From Phycisphaerae bacterium (GTDB lineage: Bacteria > Planctomycetota > Phycisphaerae > UBA1845 > UTPLA1), in assembly GCA_016935885.1 (NCBI GenBank), contig JAFGQA010000258.1:1-22765 (forward strand): DNA of 22,765 nucleotides, given 5' to 3'. How positions within the stretch are numbered: the stretch's first letter is position 1; each line of letters opens with the position of its first letter. The notes below the pieces were generated by a model. It worked only from the letters and a program-made list of their open reading frames with translations, was not told where the DNA came from and ran no database searches. A program made the translations under genes and the position numbers. Of the stretch, positions 22,734 to 22,765 are shown piece after piece.

Positions 22734-22765
22734 CATGCTATACGCAATCCTTATCATGCCGCCAT

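Overview
The window looks like a chromosomal segment of a GC-rich member of the Planctomycetota, probably Phycisphaerae-like. This is an inference. It rests on a cysteine-rich secreted protein with dockerin-like, thrombospondin-3-like and 'GACC' modules, a multi-module UvrA fusion, and many palindromic repeats interspersed in and between genes. No rRNA, tRNA or CRISPR array was found.

Layout. (1) 122-2091, minus strand: two unrecognised predicted lipoprotein genes, separated by a MITE-like element. (2) 2092-3173: a long divergent intergenic region with a second MITE-like element, a palindromic TATAAT sequence and a terminator-like hairpin. (3) 3174-7985, plus: a 1603-residue secreted modular protein followed by a hairpin terminator. 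(4) 8204-8986: a small exported protein with a carboxypeptidase-regulatory-like fold. (5) 8987-9687: a dense cluster of hairpins. (6) 9688-10683: a periplasmic thioredoxin-fold/TPR-like protein that lacks the first Cys of CXXC, followed by a strong intrinsic terminator. (7) 11211-11510: a one-TM zinc-ribbon protein. (8) 11657-12796: a PilT-type ATPase. (9) 13245-21368: the UvrA locus. (10) 21369-22765: non-coding sequence with repeats and a 5'-truncated IS256/Mutator-type transposase.

The most interesting region is the UvrA locus. UvrA normally carries two ABC ATPase modules in one chain and works as a dimer with four modules. Here the four modules are divided 1+3. One ORF encodes only ATPase module I of a first UvrA. 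After a 71-codon ORF, a second ORF encodes module II of that UvrA fused to a complete second UvrA and to a C-terminal extension of about 330 residues, which itself looks internally duplicated. All four Walker A, ABC-signature and Walker B motifs look intact. Several UvrA loops and linkers contain DNA repeats translated in frame: a MITE fragment, a 15-bp repeat, octamer arrays and a 21-bp repeat.

A second theme is a family of non-autonomous transposable elements of about 141 bp, called element A here. They have ends of the type GGGTCCGTGACA and two internal hairpins. Two copies are flanked by perfect 9-bp target duplications (GTTCCTGCC and GATGTCAGA) and a third by an 8/9 duplication. One copy contains a second inverted-repeat element (B). 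A fragment of this A+B composite lies inside the coding sequence of the first UvrA. Element names A to D are local labels for this report.
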